From positions 1 to 13,939 of the forward strand of contig CANKTT010000032.1 in NCBI GenBank assembly GCA_947486505.1: a stretch of DNA of 13,939 bases. The letters run 5' to 3'. Positions 1 through 8,413 of the stretch are shown in pieces. A program made the translations under genes and the position numbers. Each line of letters starts with the position of its first letter. Within the stretch, counting starts at the first letter, position 1. The stretch comes from Actinomycetota bacterium. GTDB taxonomy: Bacteria; Actinomycetota; Actinomycetes; S36-B12; UBA5976. The notes under the pieces were generated by a model. That model did not search any database, was not told the origin of the DNA, and saw nothing but the letters and a program-made list of their open reading frames with translations.

Positions 1-1
1 C

Positions 2-703
2 ATCCGAGTTGGTTCAACCCAGACCGTAACGATTTCCAGCACAGAGCTTGGCTTGCCAGCAGATGCAGAAGTAACAGGTGTGTCAACAGATGCAGATCTT
101 GTAGCTGTAACTGCTGAACCAATAGTTGAGAATGTAGAAAGCACTAACTCAGTAACTCCAGTTGGTGGCGAAGCTGCCTTCACGATCACTGCACTAGGTC
201 TAACGCCGGTTTACGAATTAGGCGACACACTTCCGTCCGGTAAAAACGTTGGCGATGACATCCCAGAGACAATTACTTTCAGGTCATTGAACTACCAGGA
301 TGTTGTTGTTAGTGTCTCAACCTTTGATGAACTAAAGTCCTCAGACTTTACTGAAGAAGAAAGTGGCCAGAACACTCTTGCGCTTGTCACTGGCACAGCA
401 GCAGTAACTGCAGAAATCTCTGCTTACTTAGCGCTAACAGCTGCTGATGTGGTTTCGGTTCAGTCATCTGATGCAAGCATCACAATTGAAGAGTCCGCAA
501 TCCCAGCAAATGGCATTGCAACCTTCAACATCTCAGGCAGCTCAGCGACTAACGTGGATGACCCTACAACTCTTGCTGTAAACGAAGCAGAGCCAGCGGT
601 TCTAACCTTCAGCGCAGCGGGTCGTTCAGACTTAGTTGTTTATGTAACTGTTACGGACCCAGCACTTGAGACAGATCTAGATGCAGATGTAACAAATCTA
701 GAC
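2..703 (+). repeat. Tandem coding repeat, copy 1 (702 bp, 234 codons)
   Basis: First visible copy of a two-domain unit (domain A, then domain B) in the giant surface protein gene. It may itself start upstream of the window. Against copy 2 it matches perfectly over 116 nt (434-549 with 1136-1251, offset 702). Against copy 3 it matches perfectly over 125 nt (188-312 with 1553-1677, offset 1365). Differences concentrate at the start of domain A and at the linker after nt 550. Confidence 0.95.
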
Positions 704-3700
704 ATCCGCGTTGGCTCAACCCAGACCGTAACGATTTCTAGCTCCGCCTTAGGCTTGCCAGCAGATGCAGAAGTAACAGGTGTGTCAACAGATTCAGATC
801 TTGTAGCTGTAACTGCTGAACCAATAGTTGAGAATGTAGAAAGCACCAACTCAGTAACTCCAGTTGGGGGCGAAGCTGCCTTCACGATTACTGCACTAGG
901 TCTAACGCCGGTTTACGAATTAGGCGACACACTTCCGTCCGGTAAAAACATAGGTGACGCCATCCCAGAGACAATTACTTTCAGGTCATTGAACTACCAG
1001 GATGTTGTTGTTAGTGTCTCAACCTTTGATCAGCTAAAGTCCTCAGACTTTACTGAAGAAGAAAGTGGCCAGAACACTCTTGCGCTTGTCACTGGCACAG
1101 CAGCAGTAACTGCAGAAATTTCTGCTTACTTTGCACTAACAGCTGCTGATGTGGTTTCGGTTCAGTCATCTGATGCAAGCATCACAATTGAAGAGTCCGC
1201 AATCCCAGCAAATGGCATTGCAACCTTCAACATCTCAGGCAGCTCAGCGACGACTGAGGCAGCAGTTCTAACCTTCAGCGTCGATAACCGTCCAGGCCTA
1301 AGGCCAATGGAGGTTTACGTAACTGTAATTGACCCTGAACTTGAAGCAGATGAAACAAGCCTAGAAATCCGCGTTGGCTCAACCCAGACCGTAACGATTT
1401 CTAGCTCCGCTCTAGGCTTGCCAGCTGATGCAGAGGTAACAGGTGTGTCAACAGATTCAGATCTAGTTGCTGTAACGGCGGGACCAATAGTTGAGAATGT
1501 AGAAAGCACTAACGCAGTAAATCCGGTTAATGGCAACGCCACATTCACTATTACTGCACTAGGTCTAACGCCGGTTTACGAATTAGGCGACACACTTCCG
1601 TCCGGTAAAAACGTTGGCGATGACATCCCAGAGACAATTACTTTCAGGTCATTGAACTACCAGGATGTTGTTGTTAGCGTCGCAACCTTCGATGAACTAA
1701 AGTCCTCAGACTTTACTGAAGGAGAAAGTGGCGCAAAGACACTTGAATTGTTTGTCGGTGCAAATTCCGTTTCAGCGGCGATTTCCGCATACCAGACTTT
1801 GGCTGATGCCGAGACGGTTACTGCTACGTCGAGTAATCCGGCATTTGTAACTGTTACTCCATCTGCAACTCCAACTGCAGGTGCCGCAACATTTACCATT
1901 GCACCTGTTTCGGCAGGTTCCGCAGAGCTCACATTCAGCGCGCCTGGCCGTGAAGATTTGGTAGTTGCGGTGAATGTCGTAGCTCCTTACCTCGCTATTT
2001 CCGAGAGTGCCACTGAAGACTTGGCCGAAATGTTCGCTGGACAGTCCAAGCAGGTCGAAATCGGATTTAAGGGAGCAGGCGGCAAGGCAACGATGCCGAA
2101 CGATGTTGTCATAACAGGAGTTGCCGGACTTGGGACTGATACCGGTTCCGTATCGGTTCAAAAAATTGGCACCTCCAGCCAATTCACAGTTACTGGTGTA
2201 ACCGCAGGGTCAGCATCTGTAACCTTCTCAGCACCAGGCTTCACCAGTGTTGTATTGGATGTAGAAGTTTCTAAGGGAGAGCTTGCAACTGAAGAAACTT
2301 TCTTTGATCTTTATGCATCGCAGTCAGTGACATTTGATGTAGCTTCTGAAGACTTCCCAATTTCTTCTGCAGGAATGTTGTTTGATGCAGTGATTAGAGA
2401 GTCTGAAGAAGATCCTGCAGTTGAAGCTTCGGTTGAAACAGTCCCTCTTCTTGATGAGAATGGGGTTGCGATACCTGGAAAGTTTGTCGCCCAGGTAACT
2501 ATCAAGGGTCTTATCGCTGGCGACACAGCAGTAACGATCTCTGACCAGGCGGGTAACTACGTTCCTGTCGAGGTCGAGGTAGCAGTAGCAACTCCAAGCC
2601 TGACTGCTGATTCATCAAGCTACGAAATGTTCTACGGTCAGTCAGTAGTGGTAACAGTTGCTTCTGATGAGATCGAACTTGGTGCATCAGAAATGGATAA
2701 AATTGTTGTAACACCGGCCGATGATACGGTTGTGAGCTTAGACAATCCTGCAACTGAGGATGTAGTAGAAGGACCTACCTTCGTTGAAGGCTCAGGTTAT
2801 GAGTTCGTATTCTACGGTCTTGCAGCTGGATCCTCTGAGGTTGTTTTCTCCAGAGAAGATGGCTTTGCACCTGTAACAGTCAATGTGACGGTTGAGGCAC
2901 CAGAGTTAGTTGCTGAACTGGATCTTTCCACGATCTTCATCGGTGACATCGCAAATGTTGTAGTTAGCTCTGATGAGCAGGCAATTTCGGAGGCAGACTT
3001 AGCGCTAATCGAAGCAGTCGCTTCGAACGAGGAGGCTGTTTCGGTTACACCTGGAGATGTGGGTGCCGATAACAACTCAGTTGCGTTGACAATTGAAGGT
3101 TTAACCGCTGGTAGCAGCACGATAACCCTTTCGATTCCTAATTACGCTCCAGTATTAGTTCAGATCACCGTTGCAACTCCAGCGCTAAAGACTGATGTAA
3201 CTAGCATCAGAGCGTTCATTGGATTGCCAACTGTCATTGAAGTTTCTTCAGATGACAAGGTGCTTGAAAATGCAGTGACCGCTACCACCAAGGTTGGTTT
3301 GGCTATTGGCGAAGACTGCACTGGCGAAAACACTGGAGAAGGCGTAAGCGAAGGTGAAATCACCAAGGTTACGCTGTGTGGCGTTGAAAAGGGTAGCTAC
3401 CTTGTGACTCTTACCGCGGATAACTACGCTCCTGTGATAGTTCGGGTTATCGTTGTAGCTCCGTCGTTGAAGAGTGAAGTAACTAAGGTCGAGATATTTA
3501 GTGGCAGCATTGGAGAGATCCAAATCTCGTCTGATGACTTGGCTCTAACGAGTGACATTAAGGTCACTGCGGCCAATACACCGGGTATCACCTTTGTAAA
3601 TGAAGATAATTTAGAAGCAGAGTCAGATAATGAAGCTTTTGGATCCGATGAAGGCCTAGCCTCATTCAAGTTCACCGCTTCGACACCTGGTGCTTACCGC

Positions 3701-5362
3701 GTCAATTTCAACTCGACAGGATTCAAGCAGGTTGGCGTGTTGGTAGTTGTAGTTCGCCCTGAATTGACATCCGACGTGGCTTCAGTTTCGGTAAACAATG
3801 GTGGTCTGGTTGAATTCACAGTTTCATCCAGCGACATTGATCTGGCTGACACACTGGTTCTGGATGCAGCAATCGGTGATGAAGAATTGGGCAGTGCTGA
3901 AGTAACGTCAGTTTCGAATGGTGAAGCTGTGGTTTCATTCATCGGAACGTCGATTGGAAAGTCAGCGATTACTGTCACGGCACCTAACTTCAAGCCAGTA
4001 GTAGTCCGGGTAACCGTACTGCCGACACGTCTGGAACTTGATGTGGATTCATTCACCTCAGTAGTGCACGGTGTCACTCGCGTGACAGTAACGTCTCCTG
4101 ACTCATCCGTGTTTGATCCAACTACCCTTGAGGCACTAGCTTCAAAGGAAGGCATTGTAGAAGTAACGCCTTATGTAGTTGAGTCTGATGAAAATCTAAC
4201 TGCAGAAGAGAATGCAGCTCTGACTCCTCAACAGATAGCTGATCTTTCCTCAGAAGATTCAGAACCTGGTAAGGCTGTCTTTGACATCAAGGGCTTGGCA
4301 AAGGGTTCAACACGAATCAGTTTCACAGGCGAAGGTTTCACATCCGCGTCGGTCTCTGTAAAGATCAACACCGCACTTCTATTAGCGAACACTTCCAACA
4401 TGCAATTGTTCGCCGGACAGACATCAGAAGAGTCACCGATCGTGATCTCGTCACCTGATTTGTCCCTAACAGAAGAGTTGGCACTCAACTTCGAAGCATC
4501 ACCTGGTGCTGCGATTGAGGTTGGCGACATCGTTTATGAAGAAGGTGTAGCGACTGTAACCATCAAGGGAACTGCAAAGGGACGCGACAAGCTAGTAGTT
4601 TCTGGAGAAGGATTTAAGGCCGTCTCAGTTTCAGTCAACATAGTCGAAGCAGCCTTGGTGACTAACGTTTCATCCGTAAGTTTCCGAGCAGATGGTTCAG
4701 CAATCGTAAAGGTCAGCTCCAAGGATCTGCCTTTGAGCGAGGAATTCGATCCAATGTCACTTGAACTTTTGGGTGGCGGAGCGCTTGAAGGTCTGGTAAC
4801 AGTCGGGGAAGTTGTAGATTTCACCGATGGCGTAGCGACAATCACGCTGATTGCTCCAGACGTTGCCGAAAGGTTGTCCGGAACTCTGACCATCAAGGCG
4901 GAGAACTACAAGGGTAAAACTCTGAAGGTTACTGTTGCTCCAACTCCAGTCTGTGTTGACAAGGCTCTAGGACAGATTAAGTTCGGAAACGACGCGAAAC
5001 TGTCAAGTGCTGCAAAGTCAAGCATCGCGAAGTTTGCGGCGGAGTTAGTCGACAATAAGTGTGTTGGCACGACTCTTACCTCCTACGTACCAGCTGCAAA
5101 CACAAAGGCAAACGCAGCCAAGTACGCAAAGGAACTACAGCTTGCATCATCACGTGAAGCCGCAGTGAGTTCAGCTCTTACCGCTGCGATCCTGAAGCTT
5201 CGTGCAGATAGTGAGATTGTGGTAACTGTCGTTAGAGGAACTGTCCCAACATCGGTACTGAATGGCTCGGCTGCAGCGCAGGCGAGTTACCGCAGAATCG
5301 ATGTGGCTGCTAACTCAACTATTGAGACTGCAAGAAGCTTCAAGCTTCGCAGGTTGATCTAG
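2..5362 (+). CDS. Giant repetitive surface/secreted protein with Ig-like repeats and C-terminal OmpA-like domain (5' end outside window)
   Basis: The reading frame is open from the first full codon (nt 2) to TAG at 5360-5362, giving 1,786 visible residues. The TTG at 53 is inside a repeat, so the true start lies upstream and no signal peptide can be seen. About sixteen units of roughly 90-120 residues follow one another. Each opens with a pattern like 'V-x-G-x-x-x-x-V-x-V-S-S-x-D' and closes with 'G-x-S-x-V-T-F-S-x-x-G-F-x-x-V-x-V-x-V', as in bacterial Ig-like (BIG-type) beta-sandwiches. Residues 1-577 hold three near-identical copies; later units are diverged. From about residue 1651 the sequence changes to an OmpA-like domain: 'GQIKF', an alanine-rich helix, 'LASSREAAV' (compare LSxxRAxxV) and 'YRRIDVA' (compare NRRVEI). 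There is no LPxTG motif and no C-terminal membrane segment. Only four Cys occur, in two local pairs (1106/1126 and 1651/1687). The protein is Asp/Glu-rich. A role as adhesin or cell-envelope structural protein is inferred; the ligand is unknown. Confidence 0.9.
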   Translation: MRVGSTQTVTISSTELGLPADAEVTGVSTDADLVAVTAEPIVENVESTNSVTPVGGEAAFTITALGLTPVYELGDTLPSGKNVGDDIPETITFRSLNYQDVVVSVSTFDELKSSDFTEEESGQNTLALVTGTAAVTAEISAYLALTAADVVSVQSSDASITIEESAIPANGIATFNISGSSATNVDDPTTLAVNEAEPAVLTFSAAGRSDLVVYVTVTDPALETDLDADVTNLDIRVGSTQTVTISSSALGLPADAEVTGVSTDSDLVAVTAEPIVENVESTNSVTPVGGEAAFTITALGLTPVYELGDTLPSGKNIGDAIPETITFRSLNYQDVVVSVSTFDQLKSSDFTEEESGQNTLALVTGTAAVTAEISAYFALTAADVVSVQSSDASITIEESAIPANGIATFNISGSSATTEAAVLTFSVDNRPGLRPMEVYVTVIDPELEADETSLEIRVGSTQTVTISSSALGLPADAEVTGVSTDSDLVAVTAGPIVENVESTNAVNPVNGNATFTITALGLTPVYELGDTLPSGKNVGDDIPETITFRSLNYQDVVVSVATFDELKSSDFTEGESGAKTLELFVGANSVSAAISAYQTLADAETVTATSSNPAFVTVTPSATPTAGAATFTIAPVSAGSAELTFSAPGREDLVVAVNVVAPYLAISESATEDLAEMFAGQSKQVEIGFKGAGGKATMPNDVVITGVAGLGTDTGSVSVQKIGTSSQFTVTGVTAGSASVTFSAPGFTSVVLDVEVSKGELATEETFFDLYASQSVTFDVASEDFPISSAGMLFDAVIRESEEDPAVEASVETVPLLDENGVAIPGKFVAQVTIKGLIAGDTAVTISDQAGNYVPVEVEVAVATPSLTADSSSYEMFYGQSVVVTVASDEIELGASEMDKIVVTPADDTVVSLDNPATEDVVEGPTFVEGSGYEFVFYGLAAGSSEVVFSREDGFAPVTVNVTVEAPELVAELDLSTIFIGDIANVVVSSDEQAISEADLALIEAVASNEEAVSVTPGDVGADNNSVALTIEGLTAGSSTITLSIPNYAPVLVQITVATPALKTDVTSIRAFIGLPTVIEVSSDDKVLENAVTATTKVGLAIGEDCTGENTGEGVSEGEITKVTLCGVEKGSYLVTLTADNYAPVIVRVIVVAPSLKSEVTKVEIFSGSIGEIQISSDDLALTSDIKVTAANTPGITFVNEDNLEAESDNEAFGSDEGLASFKFTASTPGAYRVNFNSTGFKQVGVLVVVVRPELTSDVASVSVNNGGLVEFTVSSSDIDLADTLVLDAAIGDEELGSAEVTSVSNGEAVVSFIGTSIGKSAITVTAPNFKPVVVRVTVLPTRLELDVDSFTSVVHGVTRVTVTSPDSSVFDPTTLEALASKEGIVEVTPYVVESDENLTAEENAALTPQQIADLSSEDSEPGKAVFDIKGLAKGSTRISFTGEGFTSASVSVKINTALLLANTSNMQLFAGQTSEESPIVISSPDLSLTEELALNFEASPGAAIEVGDIVYEEGVATVTIKGTAKGRDKLVVSGEGFKAVSVSVNIVEAALVTNVSSVSFRADGSAIVKVSSKDLPLSEEFDPMSLELLGGGALEGLVTVGEVVDFTDGVATITLIAPDVAERLSGTLTIKAENYKGKTLKVTVAPTPVCVDKALGQIKFGNDAKLSSAAKSSIAKFAAELVDNKCVGTTLTSYVPAANTKANAAKYAKELQLASSREAAVSSALTAAILKLRADSEIVVTVVRGTVPTSVLNGSAAAQASYRRIDVAANSTIETARSFKLRRLI
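704..1366 (+). repeat. Tandem coding repeat, copy 2 (663 bp, 221 codons)
   Basis: Second copy of the A-B unit. It is 39 bp (13 codons) shorter than copy 1 because the end of domain B (about 1252-1366) has a different, shorter linker. At 'NIGDAIP' it differs from copies 1 and 3, which both read 'NVGDDIP'. At 'ISSSALGLP' and 'STDSDL' it agrees with copy 3 against copy 1. Confidence 0.95.
1367..1735 (+). repeat. Tandem coding repeat, copy 3 (domain A only)
   Basis: Third copy of domain A. Similarity at DNA level stops near 1735, just after the codons for 'ESG'. The following domain B is an ordinary diverged Ig-like repeat, so the recent duplication covers A-B, A-B and A. Confidence 0.9.
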
Positions 5363-5373
5363 TAATTACTAAA

Positions 5374-5414
5374 CAAGTGACACTGTGCCTCGATATCTGG
5401 CACAGTGTCACTTG
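5374..5414 (+). terminator. Perfect 16-bp stem-loop after the surface protein gene
   Basis: CAAGTGACACTGTGCC (5374-5389) pairs without mismatch to GGCACAGTGTCACTTG (5399-5414) across a 9-nt loop. It starts 11 nt after the stop codon of the giant gene and ends 67 nt before pstC. Its position and strength suggest transcription termination or 3'-end protection. There is no T-run after the right arm, so it is not a classical intrinsic terminator. Confidence 0.65.
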
Positions 5415-5419
5415 GTAGT

Positions 5420-5448
5420 TTGAAGGCATCTTTGAAAATTTGGATAGT
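5420..5448 (+). promoter_or_regulatory. Candidate sigma70-type promoter for pstCAB
   Basis: TTGAAG (5420-5425) and GATAGT (5443-5448) are separated by 17 bp. Each box matches its consensus at 4 of 6 positions. The implied start near 5455 leaves a short leader before the pstC Shine-Dalgarno AGGAG at 5471-5475. It lies directly after the hairpin, as expected if pstCAB is transcribed independently of the upstream gene. Weak consensus; inferred only. Confidence 0.35.
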
Positions 5449-5481
5449 AACGAGTTAAAGTCTTAAGAAAAGGAGAAATAG

Positions 5482-6438
5482 GTGGCGGAACAGTCTTACG
5501 ACATGGTTGATCTGAAATTCAAAGTCACCGGACGCGGGGATAAGCTTTTCTTTGGCTTCACCACGGTTGCTGCGTCTTTCTCGTTCAGCCTAGTTTTCCT
5601 AATTATCATATTTCTTGGTAACTCTTCTGCCAGCACATTTCGCGATCAAGGATTTGCCTTCTTTACTGGTTCCACTTGGAATGATGCGGAGGGGATTTAC
5701 CAGATTTTCCCAATGTTAGTTGGGTCAGTTTTATGTGCATTCCTAGGTTTGTTGATTGCGACGCCGATTTCTATTGCAATAGCTTATTTCACGGAGTTTA
5801 TGGCACCTCGTCGCTTGGCGAAGGTCATGACCAACATTATTGACCTATTGGCTGCCCTTCCATCTATAGTCATCGCTGTTTGGGGTGCTTTTGTGTTCGC
5901 GCCAGTTGCGGCGCAATGGGCGGAAACCGTAAGTGGAAACCTTAGTTTCATCCCCGGCTTTAAAAACACATCCGGAATTTTTCTGGGATCACCGTTTATT
6001 GCGTCATGGATCTTAGCGATCATGATGACTCCAATCATCACATCAGTGTGCAGAGAAATTATTGGTTCAGTCGACAAGGAACTAGTTAGTGCCGCTCGCG
6101 CGTTAGGTGGAACCGGTTTCACAACTATGCGCCGCGTGATTCTGCCGACTGCAAGGGGTGGCATTACGGGTGGAATTCTGCTTGGCCTTGGGCGAGGACT
6201 GGGAGAAACAGTTGCGGTTTTGTATGTCTTAAATCTCGCTTGGGTAGTTAACTTAAACATTTTTGAAAACTTTGGTGGCGCGGTAGCTCCGATGATTGCT
6301 GCCCAGTACGGTGAGGCGTCGGAGACCGGCGTTTCGGCTCTATTAGCATCAGGCGTGGCATTGTTTGTGGTTACTCTGCTGGTGAATTTCATAGCCCAAA
6401 TAATTGTTCAACGACATGAAAAGAAGATGGCATCTTGA
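5482..6438 (+). CDS. pstC: Phosphate ABC transporter permease PstC
   Basis: One of two membrane subunits forming the phosphate channel of the high-affinity Pst importer. The protein has 318 residues, typical for the family. The GTG start is supported by AGGAG six nt upstream. Hydrophobic segments lie near residues 24-46, 75-102, 116-142, 170-192, 227-252 and 285-309, giving six membrane spans. The cytoplasmic coupling (EAA) loop is visible as 'ELVSAARALGG' through 'ILPTARGG' (200-227). Family signatures 'DLLAALPSIVIAVWG' (121-135) and 'GLGRGLGETVAV' (235-246) are present. The stop codon overlaps the pstA start (TGATG), so the two genes are translationally coupled. It is the first gene of pstCAB, with pstS placed after pstB instead of before pstC. 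Confidence 0.97.
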   Translation: MAEQSYDMVDLKFKVTGRGDKLFFGFTTVAASFSFSLVFLIIIFLGNSSASTFRDQGFAFFTGSTWNDAEGIYQIFPMLVGSVLCAFLGLLIATPISIAIAYFTEFMAPRRLAKVMTNIIDLLAALPSIVIAVWGAFVFAPVAAQWAETVSGNLSFIPGFKNTSGIFLGSPFIASWILAIMMTPIITSVCREIIGSVDKELVSAARALGGTGFTTMRRVILPTARGGITGGILLGLGRGLGETVAVLYVLNLAWVVNLNIFENFGGAVAPMIAAQYGEASETGVSALLASGVALFVVTLLVNFIAQIIVQRHEKKMAS

Positions 6439-7490
6439 TGACTACTGAAGCAATTATTTCACCAGCGCCGGAGGCCCCATGGCGCACCCGGTCTAAATCA
6501 ATGCTTATTTGGACATTGCTCGCATCAGTTTTGCCTGCACTTGTCTCCTTGTACATTTCTTCAAGTTTAAATCTCCCGGGAATAGTTGGGCTAGTTTTGG
6601 TTTTTCTGCCCATCCAGTTGCTGGCGGCATCCCTAGCTGCGTTCGCAACTGCTGGAAAGAGAGGAATTCTCGACGGAATTCTGACGGTCACGATCCTCTT
6701 TCTAATGGCAATAATGGGAGTCTTGTTAACGTCGGTAGCGTTTACATTGATTCAAAAAGGAATTGCGGCACTTAGTGCTCATGCGTTTTACCAGAACAGC
6801 GTTTACATAACCTCCGTTACCTCACTTGAATATGGCGGCCTAGGTCATGCGATAGTGGGCACTTTGATCACAGTTGGCATTGCCGTTGTGTTTGCAGTGC
6901 CCATCGGTATTGCTGCTGGTGCTTTCCTAACGGAAAGCCGAAGCCCTATGCGTGGCAGCGTTAGATTTCTCAGCCAGGCCATGACAGGACTGCCTTCGAT
7001 CGTATCGGGGCTTTTCGTATTTGCCTTATTGTTTTTGACGGGTCTGATAGAGAGAGTAGCGATTCTGGGTTCGATTGCGCTTTTCTTGCTTATGCTTCCG
7101 ACAGTAATAAGGCTCACGGAAGAAGTACTCAAACTGGTTCCACAAGAGTTGCGCTCTGCTGCGATAGCACTTGGCGCACCGCGCCACAAAGCCTTCTTTC
7201 AGGTTGTGTTTCCAACTGCTCGTTCCGGAATCATCACAGCTTGTCTACTTGGCACCGCACGAATCATCGGCGAGACCGCGCCTCTCATAGTTTTGGTGTC
7301 CTACGCCCCAGCGACAAACTTCAACCCACTGGAAGGCAGCATGGCGTCTTTACCTACGTACATTTTTGCCTGGCTAAAATTCTCAACAGAAATCGCCACC
7401 CAACGTGCGTGGGGTGCTGCATTAGCCCTGATGATTCTCGTGGGAATTTTGTTCTCACTGGCGCGCTTTTTCGGCAGAAAACGGTACTAG
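6438..7490 (+). CDS. pstA: Phosphate ABC transporter permease PstA
   Basis: Second channel subunit of the Pst importer, 350 residues from the ATG at 6438. A TTG directly before it (6435) is in frame, but the ATG sharing one base with the pstC stop is the better start. The conserved permease core runs from about residue 135 to the end: 'GLPSIVSGLFVF' (184-195), the EAA coupling loop 'ELRSAAIALGAPRHKAF' through 'FPTARSG' (237-264), and 'GTARIIGETAPL' (272-283). Before this core are two extra hydrophobic segments (about 22-42 and 47-72) beyond the usual six spans, so eight spans are predicted. It partners with PstC and is energised by PstB. The gap to pstB is 35 nt. Confidence 0.97.
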   Translation: MTTEAIISPAPEAPWRTRSKSMLIWTLLASVLPALVSLYISSSLNLPGIVGLVLVFLPIQLLAASLAAFATAGKRGILDGILTVTILFLMAIMGVLLTSVAFTLIQKGIAALSAHAFYQNSVYITSVTSLEYGGLGHAIVGTLITVGIAVVFAVPIGIAAGAFLTESRSPMRGSVRFLSQAMTGLPSIVSGLFVFALLFLTGLIERVAILGSIALFLLMLPTVIRLTEEVLKLVPQELRSAAIALGAPRHKAFFQVVFPTARSGIITACLLGTARIIGETAPLIVLVSYAPATNFNPLEGSMASLPTYIFAWLKFSTEIATQRAWGAALALMILVGILFSLARFFGRKRY

Positions 7491-7525
7491 AAATGAAACT
7501 AACAGGAAATCGGTGAGATCATAAA

Positions 7526-8335
7526 ATGGAATCAGTAACTCCAAGCCTTTCAAGTACATCCGCCGGGGATGTTCATCTAAGTACTTCAAACGTGCACGTG
7601 TGGTTCGGTCAGCGTCATATTTTAGAAAATGTGAATCTTGAGTTCCCGGTAAATTCTGTGACAGCCTTGATTGGGCCTTCAGGTTGCGGCAAGTCAACGT
7701 TTATCCGAACGCTCAATCGGATGCACGAGCTGATCCCTAACGCCAAACTTGCTGGAGAAGTAAACTTTAAGGGTAAGAATATTTACGCGGTTGATGTAGA
7801 TCCAATTCAAGTTCGAATTGATATCGGCATGGTTTTTCAAAAACCAAATCCATTCCCCACCATGACAATTCGAGGCAACGTGCTTTCGGGCCTGAGACTT
7901 TCAGGACGGCACAGCCGTAATGAAGATGAATTAGTAGAAAACTCACTTAACGCGGCAAGTCTTTGGAATGAAGTTAAGGATCGATTGGATTCGCCGGCTG
8001 GGTCGTTATCGGGCGGACAACAACAGCGTCTCTGCATTGCTCGTGCTTTAGCCCTTTCGCCGGACATCTTGTTGATGGACGAGCCCTGCTCAGCATTGGA
8101 TCCAGGTTCCACTATCCGCATCGAAGAGACGATCAGAAGCATTTCGCGAACCATGACAGTCGTTATTGTTACCCACAACATGCAACAAGCTCAGCGAGTT
8201 TCTGAGCAAACCGCATTCTTTTTGGCTGAGGACAATAATCCAGGATACGTGGTCGAAGCAGGGTCAACCAATGACATTTTTCGTAATCCGAGAGATAAGC
8301 GCACCGAAGATTACGTTTCAGGCCGATTCGGGTAA
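7526..8335 (+). CDS. pstB: Phosphate ABC transporter ATP-binding protein PstB
   Basis: Cytoplasmic ATPase that drives phosphate import. All nucleotide-binding motifs are intact in 269 residues: Walker A 'GPSGCGKST' (50-58), Q-loop 'VFQKPNPFP' (103-111), signature 'LSGGQQQR' (161-168), Walker B 'ILLMDEP' (181-187) followed by 'SALDP', and the switch His in 'VTHNMQQ' (H217). 'QKPNPFP' after the Q-loop is characteristic of PstB among ABC ATPases. A roughly 20-residue Ser/Thr-rich N-terminus precedes the core, making it slightly longer than most PstB proteins. The ATG at 7526 has GGTGAG eight nt upstream. Its position 35 nt after pstA suggests one pstCAB transcript. Confidence 0.97.
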   Translation: MESVTPSLSSTSAGDVHLSTSNVHVWFGQRHILENVNLEFPVNSVTALIGPSGCGKSTFIRTLNRMHELIPNAKLAGEVNFKGKNIYAVDVDPIQVRIDIGMVFQKPNPFPTMTIRGNVLSGLRLSGRHSRNEDELVENSLNAASLWNEVKDRLDSPAGSLSGGQQQRLCIARALALSPDILLMDEPCSALDPGSTIRIEETIRSISRTMTVVIVTHNMQQAQRVSEQTAFFLAEDNNPGYVVEAGSTNDIFRNPRDKRTEDYVSGRFG

Positions 8336-8384
8336 ATTCCCAGGTTGCCAATCTTTCAATAATTAACCAAAAATACACCTAGGG

Positions 8385-8413
8385 GTCATTCAATTGAAAC
8401 TCTAGAGTCACTC
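8385..8413 (+). promoter_or_regulatory. Candidate PHO box (PhoP-type operator) upstream of pstS
   Basis: Three 7-nt units recur at an exact 11-nt period: GTCATTC (8385-8391), GAAACTC (8396-8402) and GTCACTC (8407-8413), each followed by a 4-nt spacer. Direct-repeat units of 11 nt with a conserved 7-nt core like GTTCACC are the known architecture of PhoP sites in Streptomyces; E. coli PhoB sites use the same 7+4 spacing. The first and third units differ at one base. An A/T-rich stretch at 8423-8433 could hold the -10 region. Regulation by phosphate starvation is inferred; no phoP/phoR gene is in the window. Confidence 0.55.

Noticed and set aside
2..1735. CRISPR-like or intergenic satellite reading of the tandem repeats
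   Set aside because: The units are about 700 bp, keep one open frame, and encode protein domains; there is no short repeat-spacer pattern.
640..4896. Many minus-strand open frames of 70-150 codons opposite the giant gene (for example 3694-4155)
   Set aside because: They are antisense shadows caused by the repetitive, Thr/Ser/Val/Asp-rich codon pattern; their translations are low-complexity and mirror the repeats, and no ribosome binding sites support them.
5784..6392. 202-codon minus-strand open frame inside pstC
   Set aside because: It is fully antisense to a clear permease gene, and its product resembles no family I know.
7493..7516. Seven-codon ORF (MKLTGNR) between pstA and pstB
   Set aside because: It is too short to judge; its stop overlaps the pstB Shine-Dalgarno GGTGAG, which could give coupling, but nothing else supports it as a gene.
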